Shown: piece after piece, positions 24,957 to 33,360 of the stretch
How the letters are laid out: the number at the start of each line of letters is the position of its first letter
Numbering within the stretch: the stretch's first letter is position 1
From: Bryobacterales bacterium
GTDB lineage: Bacteria; Acidobacteriota; Terriglobia; Bryobacterales; Bryobacteraceae
Reading direction: 5' to 3'
NCBI GenBank assembly: GCA_003167495.1
Contig: PMSX01000293.1
Coordinates: 1 to 48,645, forward strand
Length of the DNA stretch: 48,645 nt
Made by a program: the position numbers and the translations under genes
Notes under the pieces: model-generated
Told to the model about the DNA's origin: nothing
Database searches by the model: none
Seen by the model: only the letters and a program-made list of their open reading frames with translations

Positions 24957-25880
24957 ATGGCAGCTGAACCGGAACGACAGACGGCATTAGGCGATGCAGC
25001 GGCAAGGCAACTTGCCAATGCGACGAAAACAACGCCGCAGATGAAGCGCATCACGCCGCGCTGGCTGACGCACCTGCTGCAGTGGGTGCCGGTGGAGGCG
25101 GGCATTTACCGGCTTAACCGCGTGAAGGATGAGGGGAACGTGGCGGTGGATTGTTCCGGCCGCGACGAACGAGAGCTGCCGCAAACCTTCGTCGATTATC
25201 AAGAACCGGCACGCGAGTACATGCTGAGCGCGGTGAATACCGTTGTCGAGGTCCATACGCGTGTCTCTGACCTGTACAGTGTGCCCCACAGCCAGATTGG
25301 CGAGCAATTGCGTTTGACCATTGAGATTATAAAGGAACGCCAAGAAAGCGAGCTCATTAACAACAAAGAATATGGCATGCTGCAGAACGTGGCGGCTGAC
25401 CAGCGAATTAAAACGCGAACAGGCGCGCCCACGCCGGACGATCTGGACGAGCTGCTGTTGAAGGTTTGGAAGGAGCCGGCCTTCTTTCTTACGCACCCTG
25501 CCGCGATTGCGGCGTTCGGTCGAGAGTGTACGCGCCGCGGCGTGCCTCCTGCGACGGTTTCGCTTTTTGGGTCGCAGTTTGTTACCTGGCGAGGCATCCC
25601 GCTGATCCCTTCTGACAAGGTCATCTTGGAAAACGGCAAAACGACTATCCTGCTGATTCGCACAGGCGAACGGCGGCAGGGTGTGATTGGCCTCTATCAG
25701 CCGAATCTGCCCGGTCAGCAAAGTTTGGGACTTTCCGTCCGCTTCAAGGGGATCAACGACCGCGCGATTGCCTCCTACTTGGTATCACTCTATTGCTCTC
25801 TCGCAGTCTTAACTGACGACGCACTGGCCGTGCTGGACGATGTGGATACGGGAAAATACCATGAATACAAGTGGGCTTGA
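24957..25880 (+). CDS. Family 2A encapsulin nanocompartment shell protein (SrpI-like)
   Basis: 307 residues, the usual length for this family. Encapsulins have the HK97 phage capsid fold and self-assemble into closed icosahedral shells; family 2A shells enclose a cysteine desulfurase. Recognisable segments include MKRITPRWLTHLLQWVPVEA, FVDYQEPAREYMLSAVNTVV, NNKEYGMLQNVAADQ, TPDDLDELLLKVWKEPAFFL, GSQFVTWRGIPLIPSDKV and FKGINDRAIASYLVSLYCSL. No cyclic-nucleotide-binding insertion is present, which separates it from family 2B. ATG 24957 has AGGAG 6 bases upstream; a TATGAT at 24931-24936 could be its -10 box. The stop overlaps the cysteine desulfurase start by 20 bases. These proteins were formerly annotated as major membrane protein I. 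Confidence 0.94.
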   Translation: MAAEPERQTALGDAAARQLANATKTTPQMKRITPRWLTHLLQWVPVEAGIYRLNRVKDEGNVAVDCSGRDERELPQTFVDYQEPAREYMLSAVNTVVEVHTRVSDLYSVPHSQIGEQLRLTIEIIKERQESELINNKEYGMLQNVAADQRIKTRTGAPTPDDLDELLLKVWKEPAFFLTHPAAIAAFGRECTRRGVPPATVSLFGSQFVTWRGIPLIPSDKVILENGKTTILLIRTGERRQGVIGLYQPNLPGQQSLGLSVRFKGINDRAIASYLVSLYCSLAVLTDDALAVLDDVDTGKYHEYKWA

Positions 25881-27438
25881 GACCAGTCTGCCCGAAGGTT
25901 TTCCAGACGTAGACACAATTGAGCAGCTGGTGAATCAGCTCTTCCAAGCGCCTCCGAGTGGGGTGGGAGTGGCGTCGGCGCCAGCTCCAGTGGTTCCGGA
26001 CACTGCATCACTTGATCCTCTGAATCCATTGGGAGGAACAGTGGCGCCGGCGATTGGGATACCCGGCGAAGCGGAGTTGCGATCGCTGTTGGCACCGGGT
26101 GTGCCGCCAACTCCTGAAGCGGCCCTCGTTCCGTACTATTTTCTTGAATATGGAGTTGCCGGTCCGCGCAGCGTCAGCGGTCTCGCAACCACGGCAGGCC
26201 GCGAACCGTTCGATGTTTTGCAGATCCGCCGAGATTTCCCCATTCTGGAAGAGCGGGTAAATGGGAGGCCGTTAGTTTGGTTAGATAACGCTGCGACAAC
26301 CCAGAAGCCACAGTCGGTCATTGACCGGCTGAAGTATTTCTATGAACACGAAAACTCCAACGTCCACCGTGCTGCGCACGAACTAGCCGCCCGTTCGACT
26401 GATGCGTATGAGGAGGCACGCGAGAAGGTGCGCGGGTTTTTGGGAGCTTCTTCAGTCAAGGAAATTGTCTTTGTGCGGGGCGCTACTGAAGCCATTAATC
26501 TGGTGGCGCAGAGTTGGGGTCGCCTGAATATCGGCGAAGGCGACGAGATTTTGTTGTCCGTGCTGGAGCATCATGCCAACATCGTGCCCTGGCACCAGCT
26601 CGCCACCGAGAAAGGCGCAAAGCTGAAAGTCGCTCCGGTTGCCGGCGATGGCCAAATTCTGCTGGACGCGTATCAGAACCTCCTCGGTCCTAAGACCAAA
26701 TTGGTCGCTTTCAGTCAGGTATCGAACGCGCTGGGAACCATCACACCCGCCAAGCAGATGATTGAGGCCGCGCACAGAACGGGAGCCAAGGTACTTCTGG
26801 ACGGAGCGCAGGCGGTTTCGCATATGCGTATCGACGTGCAGGACTTGAATCCGGATTTCTATGTGTTCTCCGGGCACAAGGTTTTCGCGCCCACTGGGAT
26901 TGGCGTGTTATACGGCAAGGAAGATCTGCTCAATCAGATGCCGCCCTGGCAAGGTGGTGGCAACATGATCAAGGATGTGACGTTTGAGCGGATTACCTAT
27001 CATGCCGCGCCCGGGCGCTTTGAAGCGGGCACGGGCAATATCGCTGATGCCGTGGGTTTGGGCGCGGCCATCGATTATGTGCAGCGCATCGGCATGGAGC
27101 GCATCGCCGAATATGAGCAGCAACTACTGATTTATGCGACCCGACTGTTGAATGAGATTCCGGGACTGCGGCTCATTGGGACTGCTCCGGACAAGGCGGG
27201 CGTGCTGTCATTTGTCATCGCTGGGCATCAGACAGAGACCATTGGATCGGCGCTCAATCAAGAGGGGATCGCAGTGCGGTCGGGCCACCATTGCGCACAA
27301 CCGATTCTGCGGCGTTTCGGGGTCGAGAGTACGGTCCGTCCGTCTTTGGCGTTTTACAACACTTGTGCCGATATCGATGCGCTCATTTCGGTCCTCCGGC
27401 GCATCGTGGGCGGACGGAGCGCTGGCATAGGGATATAG
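25861..27438 (+). CDS. Cysteine desulfurase with disordered encapsulin cargo-loading N-terminus
   Basis: 525 residues from ATG 25861, located inside the end of the encapsulin gene. Type II (SufS-like) PLP enzyme that takes sulfur from L-cysteine, giving alanine and enzyme-bound persulfide. The fold begins near residue 116 (FDVLQIRRDFPILEERVNG); Lys340 in YVFSGHKVFAPTG is the PLP lysine and Cys478 in RSGHHCAQP is the sulfur-accepting cysteine. The first ~115 residues are Pro/Ala/Gly/Val-rich and predicted disordered, with short conserved-looking motifs DVDTIEQLVNQLF (16-28) and YYFLEYG (92-98). In family 2A systems this type of extension loads the enzyme into the shell. Cargo of the encapsulin, by gene order. 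Confidence 0.94.
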   Translation: MNTSGLETSLPEGFPDVDTIEQLVNQLFQAPPSGVGVASAPAPVVPDTASLDPLNPLGGTVAPAIGIPGEAELRSLLAPGVPPTPEAALVPYYFLEYGVAGPRSVSGLATTAGREPFDVLQIRRDFPILEERVNGRPLVWLDNAATTQKPQSVIDRLKYFYEHENSNVHRAAHELAARSTDAYEEAREKVRGFLGASSVKEIVFVRGATEAINLVAQSWGRLNIGEGDEILLSVLEHHANIVPWHQLATEKGAKLKVAPVAGDGQILLDAYQNLLGPKTKLVAFSQVSNALGTITPAKQMIEAAHRTGAKVLLDGAQAVSHMRIDVQDLNPDFYVFSGHKVFAPTGIGVLYGKEDLLNQMPPWQGGGNMIKDVTFERITYHAAPGRFEAGTGNIADAVGLGAAIDYVQRIGMERIAEYEQQLLIYATRLLNEIPGLRLIGTAPDKAGVLSFVIAGHQTETIGSALNQEGIAVRSGHHCAQPILRRFGVESTVRPSLAFYNTCADIDALISVLRRIVGGRSAGIGI

Positions 27439-27453
27439 AGAATTGGAACGGCT

Positions 27454-28494
27454 TTGCCTGCTAACAAACGAACTTCGCATTGGATGAACGCCTTTGCCTT
27501 GGCTGCGCTCGCGCTCTCTGTCGGCCTTGTCACCCTGGCAAATATAGATATTAAGAAATCAAACCAGATTCTCAATGTCTCCTACGATCCCACTCGCGAA
27601 TTATTCAAAGATATAAATCAACAATTTATAACGGAATATCAACGCGAAACTGGCGTCAGGCTGAACATTCAGCAGTCACACGGCGGTTCGTCAAGCCAGT
27701 CCCGCGCCGTAATTGATGGATTGAGAGCGGATGTCGTTTCGTTCGCACTCTTTCCCGATGTCGATGCGTTGCGAAAGCGCGGCCTGATTGCGCAGGATTG
27801 GAGTAAGCGTTTGCCGAACGATTCCCAGCCCTTCTCGTCCGCTATCGTGTTTGTCGTTCGCAGGGGCAATCCGAAAAGCATTCGGGACTGGCCAGACCTG
27901 GTCGGCGAGGACGTATCTGTCATTACCCCAAATCCCAAAACCTCGGGCAACGGAAAACTCAGTGTTCTCGCAGCTTGGGGATCTGTCATCTACCGCGGTG
28001 GAACTGAGGCACAAGCACGGGAATACCTCGCTCGCTTGTACCGGCACGTGCCCGTTCTGGATACAGGCGCGCGCGGCGCTACATCGACCTTCGCTGAGGA
28101 AAAGATTGGCGATGTTCACCTTACCTGGGAAAATGAGGCTCTGCTCGAAACAGAGAATTCCGGCGGTGAGTTACAAATCGTTTATCCTCCGGTCAGTATC
28201 CGCGCTGAGCCATCGGTGGCCTGGGTTGACGCCAACGTTGCCGGCACGCGCCGCGAGGCTCCCGCCAAAGCCTATCTGCAATTCTTATTTACCGATCAAG
28301 CGCAGGAAACAATCGCTCGCTATGGCTACCGCCCCGTGAATGCCGAGATCCTCCGCCGCCATGCCGCCCGCTTGCCTCCCATCAATCTGTTTTCCATCAC
28401 TCTCCTTGGCAAGAACTGGGATGAGGTCTATCGGAAATTCTTTGACGAAAACGCTATCTTCGACGCCATCTCTCCGCGAAAGGTCAACGTGTGA
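27454..28494 (+). CDS. Sulfate-binding protein
   Basis: 346 residues from TTG 27454 (GGAA 8 bases upstream); ATG 27484 is an alternative. An N-terminal hydrophobic segment (MNAFALAALALSVGLVTL) exports the protein. The sulfate-binding family signatures are all present: NVSYDPTRELFKDINQQF, QSHGGSSSQSRAVIDGLRAD, VSFALFPDVDALRKRGL, VFVVRRGNPKSIRDWPDL and VITPNPKTSGNGKLSVLAAW. The family normally delivers sulfate to an ABC permease (CysTWA), but no such genes follow. Instead a SulP permease starts 3 bases before its stop. It lies 15 bases downstream of the cysteine desulfurase and is probably in the same operon. Confidence 0.93.
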   Translation: MPANKRTSHWMNAFALAALALSVGLVTLANIDIKKSNQILNVSYDPTRELFKDINQQFITEYQRETGVRLNIQQSHGGSSSQSRAVIDGLRADVVSFALFPDVDALRKRGLIAQDWSKRLPNDSQPFSSAIVFVVRRGNPKSIRDWPDLVGEDVSVITPNPKTSGNGKLSVLAAWGSVIYRGGTEAQAREYLARLYRHVPVLDTGARGATSTFAEEKIGDVHLTWENEALLETENSGGELQIVYPPVSIRAEPSVAWVDANVAGTRREAPAKAYLQFLFTDQAQETIARYGYRPVNAEILRRHAARLPPINLFSITLLGKNWDEVYRKFFDENAIFDAISPRKVNV

Positions 28495-30263
28495 ATCTTT
28501 CCTGGGTGCGGCGCTACGGCTGGGCAAGCGCGCGAAAAGACCTTCTGGCCGGCGTCACAGTGGCCGCCATCTCTTTGCCACAAGCGATGGCTTATGCCTT
28601 AATTGCCGGCGTCGATCCACGTTTCGGACTTTACTCGGCCATCGTCGTCACCCTCGTTGCCTCTGTCTTCGGCTCATCGTCTCATCTCATCAACGGACCA
28701 ACCAACGCGATTTCACTCGTTGTTTTTAGCGCACTCGCGTTCTTCGATCCCGACGCACGCTTCGACGCTTACCAGGGGATGTTTCTGCTCGGAATCATGG
28801 TCGGTAGCGTCCAGATACTGATCGCCGTTTTCAAATTGGGCGACTTGACGCGCTACATCTCGGAATCGGTTGTGCTCGGGTTCATGGCGGGCGCCGGCTT
28901 TCTGGTGGCTCTGGGGCAAGTGGGAAATCTGTTTGGATTGCATGATAAAGGCACGGGCCACCAGCATGTCCTCTATCGCTTCTGGTTGACGGTGACAAGT
29001 GGCGCCATCAATCCACACGCGCTTGAAATCGGCGTGGGCACAATCATACTCGCTATCGCCCTGCGAAAGCTAACCCGCAAATACCATCTTCCACAGTTCG
29101 ATATGCTCGTCGCGCTAATCGCCGCCGCATCCGTTGCCGCCGTCTTTGGGTGGTCCCAGCCGGGCGCCAGCGGCAAAGCCCTCCTCTCCGTAGTCGGCAA
29201 TGTGCCCGCGAATTTGCCCAGGCCGCACATTCCAGAAATTCAGTTCGGCTGGGTCTCTCAGATGTCGGGTAGCGCGCTGGCCATCGCGTGCCTGGGCTTG
29301 TTGGAAGCCCTGGCCATTGCCAAAGCGATTGCCCATCAGACCCGCCAACAACTCGACTTCAACCGCCAGTGCCTCGCCGAAGGCTTGGCGAATCTCGCCG
29401 GCGGATTCTTTCAATGCTTGCCGGGCTCCGGATCACTCACCCGCTCGGCTATCAATTTTCAGTCGGGCGCGGTCAGCCGCATGTCCGGCATCTTCGCGGC
29501 GGCATCCGTCGCGGCTGTGCTCCTGATGTTTGCCCCGCTCATGCGTTACGTTCCGAAAGCCGCGCTCGCCGGTTTGCTCATGATCACCGCCTCGCGGCTC
29601 ATCGATTGGAAGAGGTTGCGGTCGGCTCTGGGCGCTTCGCGTTATGACGCCGGTCTCGTCCTGCTCACCGCCTTCGCCTCGGTATTCATCAGCGTCGAAT
29701 TCTCAATCCTGATCGGCGTGGGCATCTCTATCCTGCTCTTTGTTCCGCGCGCCGCCAAACTCCGCGGTTCCGAGCTCATCGTGAGCGAAGAGGCGGTCGT
29801 CCGCGAAAGAGTTCCGTCCGATCCGGAATGCACTGGCATGCTCATCTTCGATTTTGAAGGCGACCTGTTCTTCGGAGCCGCTCCTGAATTGGACAATTAT
29901 TTCGCACTCCTCGAAAAGCGCGCTCTGCAAGCAGGCATTCGTTGTGTGGTACTCCGCGTAAAAGGCACGAGCAATCCCGACATGGTCTGCATGGAGCGAT
30001 TCCAGCACTTCATCGCTGACATGCAGAAGCGTGGCGTATTTGTTCTACTCTGCGGAGTCCGTCCCGAATTCGCCCGCGTCATGAAGAACATGCGGTTCGA
30101 AGACCAACTGCCCCAGTCTCACGTCTTCCTCGAAGAACCCAAGCTCTTCTCGTCCACGCTGAAAGCAGTCCGCTTCGGCTATGAACTTTCGGGCGAACTT
30201 TCCTGCCCTCATTGCGCGCGGATTCAGGCCTCCGAGGAGACATATCTCTACTACCTTCTATGA
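28491..30263 (+). CDS. SulP family sulfate permease with STAS domain
   Basis: 590 residues. GTG 28491 overlaps the sulfate-binding protein stop (GTGA, 4 bases). The transmembrane domain runs to about residue 420 (VAAISLPQAMAYALIAGVDP is the SulP opening, followed by GLYSAIVVTLVASVFGSSSH and the conserved LINGPTNAISLVV). SGTLTRSA-type signature appears as PGSGSLTRSAINFQSGA. The C-terminal cytoplasmic STAS domain spans about 445-560 (GMLIFDFEGDLFFGAAPELD). It imports sulfate or a related anion, probably by proton or bicarbonate coupling. Last gene of the encapsulin operon. Confidence 0.95.
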   Translation: MNLSWVRRYGWASARKDLLAGVTVAAISLPQAMAYALIAGVDPRFGLYSAIVVTLVASVFGSSSHLINGPTNAISLVVFSALAFFDPDARFDAYQGMFLLGIMVGSVQILIAVFKLGDLTRYISESVVLGFMAGAGFLVALGQVGNLFGLHDKGTGHQHVLYRFWLTVTSGAINPHALEIGVGTIILAIALRKLTRKYHLPQFDMLVALIAAASVAAVFGWSQPGASGKALLSVVGNVPANLPRPHIPEIQFGWVSQMSGSALAIACLGLLEALAIAKAIAHQTRQQLDFNRQCLAEGLANLAGGFFQCLPGSGSLTRSAINFQSGAVSRMSGIFAAASVAAVLLMFAPLMRYVPKAALAGLLMITASRLIDWKRLRSALGASRYDAGLVLLTAFASVFISVEFSILIGVGISILLFVPRAAKLRGSELIVSEEAVVRERVPSDPECTGMLIFDFEGDLFFGAAPELDNYFALLEKRALQAGIRCVVLRVKGTSNPDMVCMERFQHFIADMQKRGVFVLLCGVRPEFARVMKNMRFEDQLPQSHVFLEEPKLFSSTLKAVRFGYELSGELSCPHCARIQASEETYLYYLL

Positions 30264-30282
30264 GCCGGTGCACACTGTCCCG

Positions 30283-30304
30283 AAATACCCCCCAAATACC
30301 CCCC
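30283..30304. repeat. Two tandem AAATACCCCCC units
   Basis: Two exact 11-base copies head to tail just downstream of the sulP gene. No T-run or hairpin follows. Probably a replication-slippage product. Confidence 0.7.
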
Positions 30305-30365
30305 ATCGTGGTCTTCATATTCGGTGCTCCACTAGGGCACTTGGTCATGCACGTCAGGATTTCGG

Positions 30366-30611
30366 ATGAGACGAGCTATATTTTCCGGATACGTTCTTAG
30401 CGCGCTCTTGCTGGTCGCATCCGTTACATTCGCTGTGGGGGCGGTCGCGAACGTCTGGGCGGCGAGCTTTCGCGATGAGCACTACGGTTTATACGTGCGG
30501 CACGCGAACGTATGTATGGTTAGCGCGGTGGCGGTCTTGGCCTCTTGTATTGCGTCGTTCCTCCTTGTCCGGCGCAGGGGACGGCGCGGAATCGGCGGGG
30601 AGGGTCGGTAA
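30366..30611 (+). CDS. Small two-helix membrane protein (hypothetical)
   Basis: 81 residues with two hydrophobic segments: GYVLSALLLVASVTFAVGAV and ANVCMVSAVAVLASCIASFL, and a very basic C-terminus (RRRGRRGIGG). ATG 30366 has AGGA 8-9 bases upstream. I do not recognise the family. A spurious open frame is possible, since the region just downstream is a scar of repeats, but the hydropathy pattern is coherent. Confidence 0.4.
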   Translation: MRRAIFSGYVLSALLLVASVTFAVGAVANVWAASFRDEHYGLYVRHANVCMVSAVAVLASCIASFLLVRRRGRRGIGGEGR

Positions 30612-30670
30612 GGATTAGCAAGGGTAAGGGCAGGCATATCTCGTGATATTTCGGATATTTCGTGGACGAG

Positions 30671-30707
30671 GTTAGTCGGGTTAGTCGGTTAGTCGGGGTT
30701 AGTCGGG
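30671..30707. repeat. Tandem GTTAGTCGG repeat, four copies
   Basis: Four head-to-tail copies of GTTAGTCGG that differ only in the length of the terminal G run (8 to 10 bases per unit). Immediately upstream is a pair of ATATTTCG units. Too short for a CRISPR array; likely slippage or a decayed repeat. Confidence 0.85.
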
Positions 30708-30787
30708 ACGGTACACGCAAATACCATTAACCTCAGCCGCCTGCTTACGATCCCTCCGCAGGATAGGAGCTCCAGCGAGATCACCTA

Positions 30788-30949
30788 ATGCAAAACCTGC
30801 CGTCCGGGGCATACAATTACGACCTAGCCGGCGGCCTTGTGTCCGAAACCTATCCCTCCGGAAGCGTCGTCGGGCCAAATGCTAAAAGATTCGATCAGTA
30901 GGCGAATTCACAGCTGGCTGGTCAGGCGAACACGGACCCGAGTGCTTGA
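30788..30949 (+). pseudogene. RHS-repeat protein fragment
   Basis: The frame from ATG 30788 reads YNYDLAGGLVSETYPSGSVV, an RHS repeat (usual form Y-YD-AG-L-S-TYPSGR-V). It stops at TAG 30899 and continues in frame with NSQLAGQAN, which fits the next RHS unit. No larger RHS protein is present, so this is a decayed piece of a polymorphic-toxin or wall-associated RHS gene. Confidence 0.6.
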
Positions 30950-30969
30950 GGACAAAATCTCTGGTAAAG

Positions 30970-33237
30970 CTAGTTGCTGATGCCAAAAGTCCCAATTATC
31001 TTCTCGATGTAGGCAGCCTCGTCATTTATAGCTTTATCGACGATGCCCAACTGCTCTGTCGCCTCTGGAAAGCGACCTTGTTCCAGCGCTTCTCTGACAC
31101 CGGGAAGAGTTTTGACGCCGTATCCGGCATACACTCCTGGAGCATAGATCAAATTCCGAACCCATGGACGGCGTGGTAGACCCTGGTCACCGAGGAGTTT
31201 CCTGTCCACTGTGGTCAGCTCGGCGTTGAGTGCTTTCCGCTGGTCGGGAGACAGCGTTTCCATTGCGGGTCGAGCGGCGTTGAAATGAGCGGCAGCTTTT
31301 TCCAGCGAGGCAATGGCCTCGTCGAGGGAGGAGAAGTTCATGTCGGGAGGCGGCACGAGCGACGTGGGGGCTTCGAGGCCTTGCCGGGGATCGTCGGTCA
31401 GAGGATAGAGATTCATTTCGAGGTTTCTCTTGCGCGTTTCCGCATCCTTCTGGAGCGATTTCACCAATTCTTTTAGCTCGTGGTCATATTGTTTCAACGT
31501 GCGGGCCATGGCGGTAAAGTCATACGGCAGCACGTCTGCTGAGGCGAATCGCATCACCAAAATACCGGCGGTTTGCGCCAGTATGGGTCCGTAGACCTCC
31601 TCTTTGTCTCCGAAGTGATCGGTAAACCAGGGTGTGTCATAAGCCGAGTGATAGGTGCCGCCGCGGTCTTCTCCACCGTAACCAATGCTCAGAGAAGCAA
31701 TACCCAGATGATCGAGAAACGTCGCAAAATCGGAGCCGCTGCCAATCGCTTCAATGGGGAGCGTATTCTGTGTCAGGACATCCTGGTTCGGTGTGCCACC
31801 AGCGCGCCTGCCGCCGCGAACGACGAGGGACGCCTGCTGGCGTTTCCAGACAGTCACCTTCGTCTCGGGGTCGATGATTTCTTTCGTTACGTCGTTGACC
31901 ATTTGCTCCAATTCGTGCGAACCGCCAGCGCCGAAGAACCCGCGGCCGTTTTCGTCGGAGTTCAGGTACAGCGCCGCTTTTTGGCTAAGATCTTCGGCAT
32001 GAGTTTCCGCCCACTCGGTTGATCCAATCAGGCCGGGCTCTTCGCCATCCCACGCGGTATAGATGAGTGTCCGCTTCGGCCGCCATCCTTGTTTTGCGAG
32101 CTCGCCCAAGGCGCGTGCTTCTTCCAGCAAAGCCGACTGGCCGGAGATAGGGTCGTCGGCACCGTTGACCCAGCCATCATAATGATTGCCGCGAACGATC
32201 CACACATCCGGCTCTTCGGAACCTTTCATGGTTGCGATGACATCGAGCACGGGCTTCTGACCCCAGTCAAAAACCAACTTCAGGTGTACCTTCGCAGGGC
32301 CGGGGCCGAAATGGTAGGTGAGCGGAAGGCCGCCGCGCCATTCGGCTGGCACGACAGGTCCTGAGAGAGCCGCTAAGAGTGGTTTGGCGTCTCCATACCC
32401 GATGGGCAGGACGGGGATTTTCATAATGGTTTGCGCTTCGGAAATCTTGAGGCGTTTTGCGCCTGGAACGGAACCGACGCCGGGCGTGAGTGGGTCTCCC
32501 GGGTAAAGCGTGGTGTCCGCCACACTGCCACGCTGAATCCCATCGGGCGGTCGCATGGGCCCTTTGGGAAGCACCTCATCCTGTCCATAACCGTCATCGG
32601 CGGGATCAGAATAGATAATGCAGTCCACCGCGCCGTGCTCGGCAGCGAGCTTCGGCTTCAGGCCGCGCCAGCCGCCGCCATAACGGCTAATCACGATTGC
32701 GCCACTCACCGAGATGTTGTGACGTTCTAAGATTTCGTAATCCGCCGGCATGCCGTTGTTCACATACACGAGCGGAGCAGTCACGTCTCCATCAGCCGAG
32801 TAGATGTTGTAGCCGGGAAGCTGCGTGGTTTTCTCGTGAGTATAGGGATCTTCGGGCAGAGGGGTCTCGTCGAGTTTAGCTACGTATTTGGACGGCGCGA
32901 CCAACTCCAAGACTCGCTCTTTGGGAGTGGGAAACAGAACGTCGAACCGTTCGATATGCGCGTCCCAGCCCCATTCTTTATAGCGGGCGACCAGCCACTC
33001 GGCATTTTGCCGTTGATAGTCCGATCCGACGTGATGCGGATGCGCGGCCAGATGGAGCATGTTGTCATGCACTCGCTTGGCGTCGGGAATCGCGCGAAAG
33101 CGGGCCTCCCAGTCTTGTTCCACTTTTGCGGTTTCTGGATTGAAGCCTAATAATTGGCCGGTTAACGGCGGGGCTGACCTTCCGGGCGCCAGTGCAGCCA
33201 GGGAAGCGATCAGTGAGAGTGTCCGGTGTTTGCGCAA
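30970..33237 (-). CDS. Exported M28 family metallopeptidase (glutamate carboxypeptidase II-like)
   Basis: 755 residues from a TTG at 33237, preferred because GGAGGA lies 3 bases before it and MRKHRTLSLIASLAALAPGR forms a signal peptide; a GTG 17 codons upstream is possible. A PA (protease-associated) domain spans roughly 130-330 (GAIVISRYGGGWRGLKPKLA). The zinc peptidase domain has GNHYDGW (His), NGADDPISGQSALLEEARAL (Asp) and YTAWDGEEPGLIGSTEW (Glu-Glu), the three metal clusters of the family. A C-terminal helical dimerisation domain like that of transferrin receptors follows. Likely cleaves a C-terminal residue from short peptides in the periplasm. Confidence 0.95.
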   Translation of the reverse strand: MRKHRTLSLIASLAALAPGRSAPPLTGQLLGFNPETAKVEQDWEARFRAIPDAKRVHDNMLHLAAHPHHVGSDYQRQNAEWLVARYKEWGWDAHIERFDVLFPTPKERVLELVAPSKYVAKLDETPLPEDPYTHEKTTQLPGYNIYSADGDVTAPLVYVNNGMPADYEILERHNISVSGAIVISRYGGGWRGLKPKLAAEHGAVDCIIYSDPADDGYGQDEVLPKGPMRPPDGIQRGSVADTTLYPGDPLTPGVGSVPGAKRLKISEAQTIMKIPVLPIGYGDAKPLLAALSGPVVPAEWRGGLPLTYHFGPGPAKVHLKLVFDWGQKPVLDVIATMKGSEEPDVWIVRGNHYDGWVNGADDPISGQSALLEEARALGELAKQGWRPKRTLIYTAWDGEEPGLIGSTEWAETHAEDLSQKAALYLNSDENGRGFFGAGGSHELEQMVNDVTKEIIDPETKVTVWKRQQASLVVRGGRRAGGTPNQDVLTQNTLPIEAIGSGSDFATFLDHLGIASLSIGYGGEDRGGTYHSAYDTPWFTDHFGDKEEVYGPILAQTAGILVMRFASADVLPYDFTAMARTLKQYDHELKELVKSLQKDAETRKRNLEMNLYPLTDDPRQGLEAPTSLVPPPDMNFSSLDEAIASLEKAAAHFNAARPAMETLSPDQRKALNAELTTVDRKLLGDQGLPRRPWVRNLIYAPGVYAGYGVKTLPGVREALEQGRFPEATEQLGIVDKAINDEAAYIEKIIGTFGISN

Positions 33238-33360
33238 GAATCCTCCAAACTGGAAACGGGGCGGTCTCCTTCCCCAATAGTTAAACACAGGCTTTGAACG
33301 CTACCCGGCGGTTGGTCCCTAAGACCCTTGTCCGCGAGTTCATGGCGGCCGATCTTGACT

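Larger units (their letters stand above)
30612..30969. other. Gene-poor scar between the sulfur locus and the peptidase gene
   Basis: About 360 bases without an intact gene. It holds a short tandem repeat (30671-30707), an RHS gene fragment (30788-30949), and nothing else that I recognise. It looks like a site where genetic material was inserted and later lost. Confidence 0.6.

Noticed and set aside
30671..30707. Possible CRISPR-like array
   Set aside because: Units are 8-10 bases and contiguous without spacers, and no cas genes are present.
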